From the NCBI RefSeq assembly GCF_003386535.1, contig NZ_QTTN01000049.1:1-43538 (forward strand): a stretch of 43,538 bases of DNA, read 5' to 3'. The stretch comes from Paenibacillus taihuensis. GTDB lineage: Bacteria; Bacillota; Bacilli; Paenibacillales; Paenibacillaceae. The notes under the pieces were generated by a model. The model saw only the letters and a list, made by a program, of their open reading frames with translations. It searched no databases and was not told the DNA's origin. Position numbers and translations under genes: made by a program. Numbering within the stretch: the stretch's first letter is position 1; every line of letters begins with the position of its first letter. Positions 43,022 through 43,538 of this stretch are shown piece after piece.

Positions 43022-43166
43022 CCTAATTCCGCTAAAGAGTGTCCCTGAGGGTCACTCTTTCAGCCAAAACCAGCTAATTCCGCTAAAGAGTAGCCCCCAG
43101 GGTCACTCTTTCAGCCAAAACCGCCTAATTCCACCAAAGAGTATCCCTGAGGGATACTCCTTGCCC
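43022..43166. repeat. Three 51-base repeats with AAAGAGT hairpins
   Basis: Units start with CTAATTCC(G/A)C at 43023, 43074 and 43125, exactly 51 bases apart. Each contains a hairpin: AAAGAGTG/CACTCTTT in the first, a weaker form in the second, and GAGTATCCC/GGGATACTC in the third. They follow directly after the 111-base array and end 14 bases before the group II intron end. Confidence 0.8.
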
Positions 43167-43179
43167 CCAAACACATTTA

Positions 43180-43250
43180 ATCGAGTAGGAGGAGGCGGCT
43201 AGCCTCCGTCCTCTCACACCACCGTACATGCGGGTCCGCATACGGCGGTT
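43180..43250 (-). ncRNA. Group II intron 3' end (domains V and VI)
   Basis: After the maturase stop codon, the minus strand shows a domain V-like hairpin (CCGCCGTATGCGG and CCGCATGTACGGTGG, about 43219-43248). A second hairpin follows (GGAGGC and GCCTCC, about 43190-43206), ending in CCTACTCGAT, a usual group II intron 3' end. The intron boundary is placed at 43180, to within a few bases. The 5' part of the intron is outside the window. Confidence 0.75.
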
Positions 43251-43258
43251 CCAAAAGG

Positions 43259-43538
43259 TTAACAAAGCTCCAAATAACGAGAAAGCATACTCTTCAGCCC
43301 TTTCACTTCCCAATAGGAAGTCGGAAGGGCGTTGTTTGTGTTTCGGGACATTTCCCATGCACCACGCCTTGAATTCGCCATGATCAGACTCGCCCATTTT
43401 GGTACGCCAAGTGCTCGAAGCTCGCGGATCCGGGTGCGTACCCGTTTCCATTGCTTCCACAGACACATTCGAAGTCTTCGGCGTATCCATTGATCGAATC
43501 GTTCGCAGTGACTCTTTGCCGAGGCGAGTCGGAAATAT
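43259..43538 (-). CDS. ltrA: Group II intron reverse transcriptase/maturase, C-terminal part (runs off right edge)
   Basis: About 92 residues are visible, entering from the right edge and ending at TAA (43261-43259). 'FDQWIRRRLRMCLWKQWKR' is the hallmark of the maturase-domain end of bacterial group II intron proteins. It is followed by 'VRTRIRELRALGVPKWAS', 'ANSRRGAWEMSRN' and 'SYWEVKGLKSMLSRYLELC'. The reverse transcriptase core lies beyond the window. The protein helps splicing and reinsertion of its own intron. The visible part is intact, and the stop is followed at normal distance by the intron end structures. Confidence 0.88.
   Translation of the reverse strand, partial: YFRLASAKSHCERFDQWIRRRLRMCLWKQWKRVRTRIRELRALGVPKWASLIMANSRRGAWEMSRNTNNALPTSYWEVKGLKSMLSRYLELC

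Noticed and set aside
42751..43166. CRISPR array
   Set aside because: The repeated parts are long palindromes and the stretches between are themselves repeated, without unique spacers; no cas genes are in the window.
43125..43490. Minus-strand 121-codon frame overlapping the maturase
   Set aside because: Out of frame with the clear maturase C-terminus and passes through the intron domain V and VI structures.

Overview
The window looks like chromosome of a Paenibacillaceae-type Firmicute (Paenibacillus or Cohnella-like). This rests on strong AGGAGG ribosome sites, several sugar ABC importers of the LplB/LplC type, a YesM/YesN two-component pair, an S-layer (SLH) anchored giant protein and a YjfB-family peptide. 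No ribosomal or other taxonomic marker lies inside, so the genus is an inference.

Layout. 1-0.5 kb: start of a transposase gene running off the left edge, then a repeat-bearing gap. 0.5-3.6 kb (minus): AraC regulator, phytanoyl-CoA dioxygenase-like Fe(II)/2OG enzyme, SAM methyltransferase and RidA-like protein, ending at a clear terminator. 3.65-7.3 kb (plus, divergent): cytoplasmic FG-GAP/VCBS propeller, Gfo/Idh/MocA oxidoreductase and GH4 glycosidase. 7.4 kb: YjfB-like peptide. 7.7-9.2 kb: PepD dipeptidase. 9.3-15.6 kb (minus): LacI regulator, solute-binding protein, two permeases, Gfo/Idh/MocA oxidoreductase and ThuA-like protein, with a sigma-A promoter and LacI-type operators. 16.0-23.3 kb: one giant secreted gene (about 2,417 codons) with an unassigned N-terminal domain, about 14 carbohydrate-binding-like modules, FnIII and three SLH domains. 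It is split by a single +1 shift at 18925. 23.6-25.8 kb: an eroded beta-glucoside locus (GPH symporter, GH3 and AraC remnants). 25.85-32.9 kb (minus): sensor kinase, response regulator, solute-binding protein and two permeases. 33.1-36.9 kb: secreted GH18 protein, YiaA/YiaB-type membrane protein and a cytoplasmic GH28-like protein. 37.0-38.3 kb: a small membrane protein and a P-loop protein. 38.4-42.2 kb (minus): a third ABC importer with CcpA (cre) sites. 42.2-43.2 kb: duplicated promoter-cre modules, G-rich repeats and an ordered array of palindromic units. 43.2 kb to the end: the 3' end of a group II intron with its maturase.

Taken together, the window is a carbohydrate-acquisition region. 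Three ABC importers, each under its own control (LacI, YesM/YesN, probably CcpA), bring in oligosaccharides. Intracellular GH4 and GH28-like enzymes, the two oxidoreductases and the ThuA-like protein would process them, while the GH18 and SLH proteins act outside the cell. Mobile-element fragments and repeats sit at both edges. All functions are read from sequence motifs; no database search was run.
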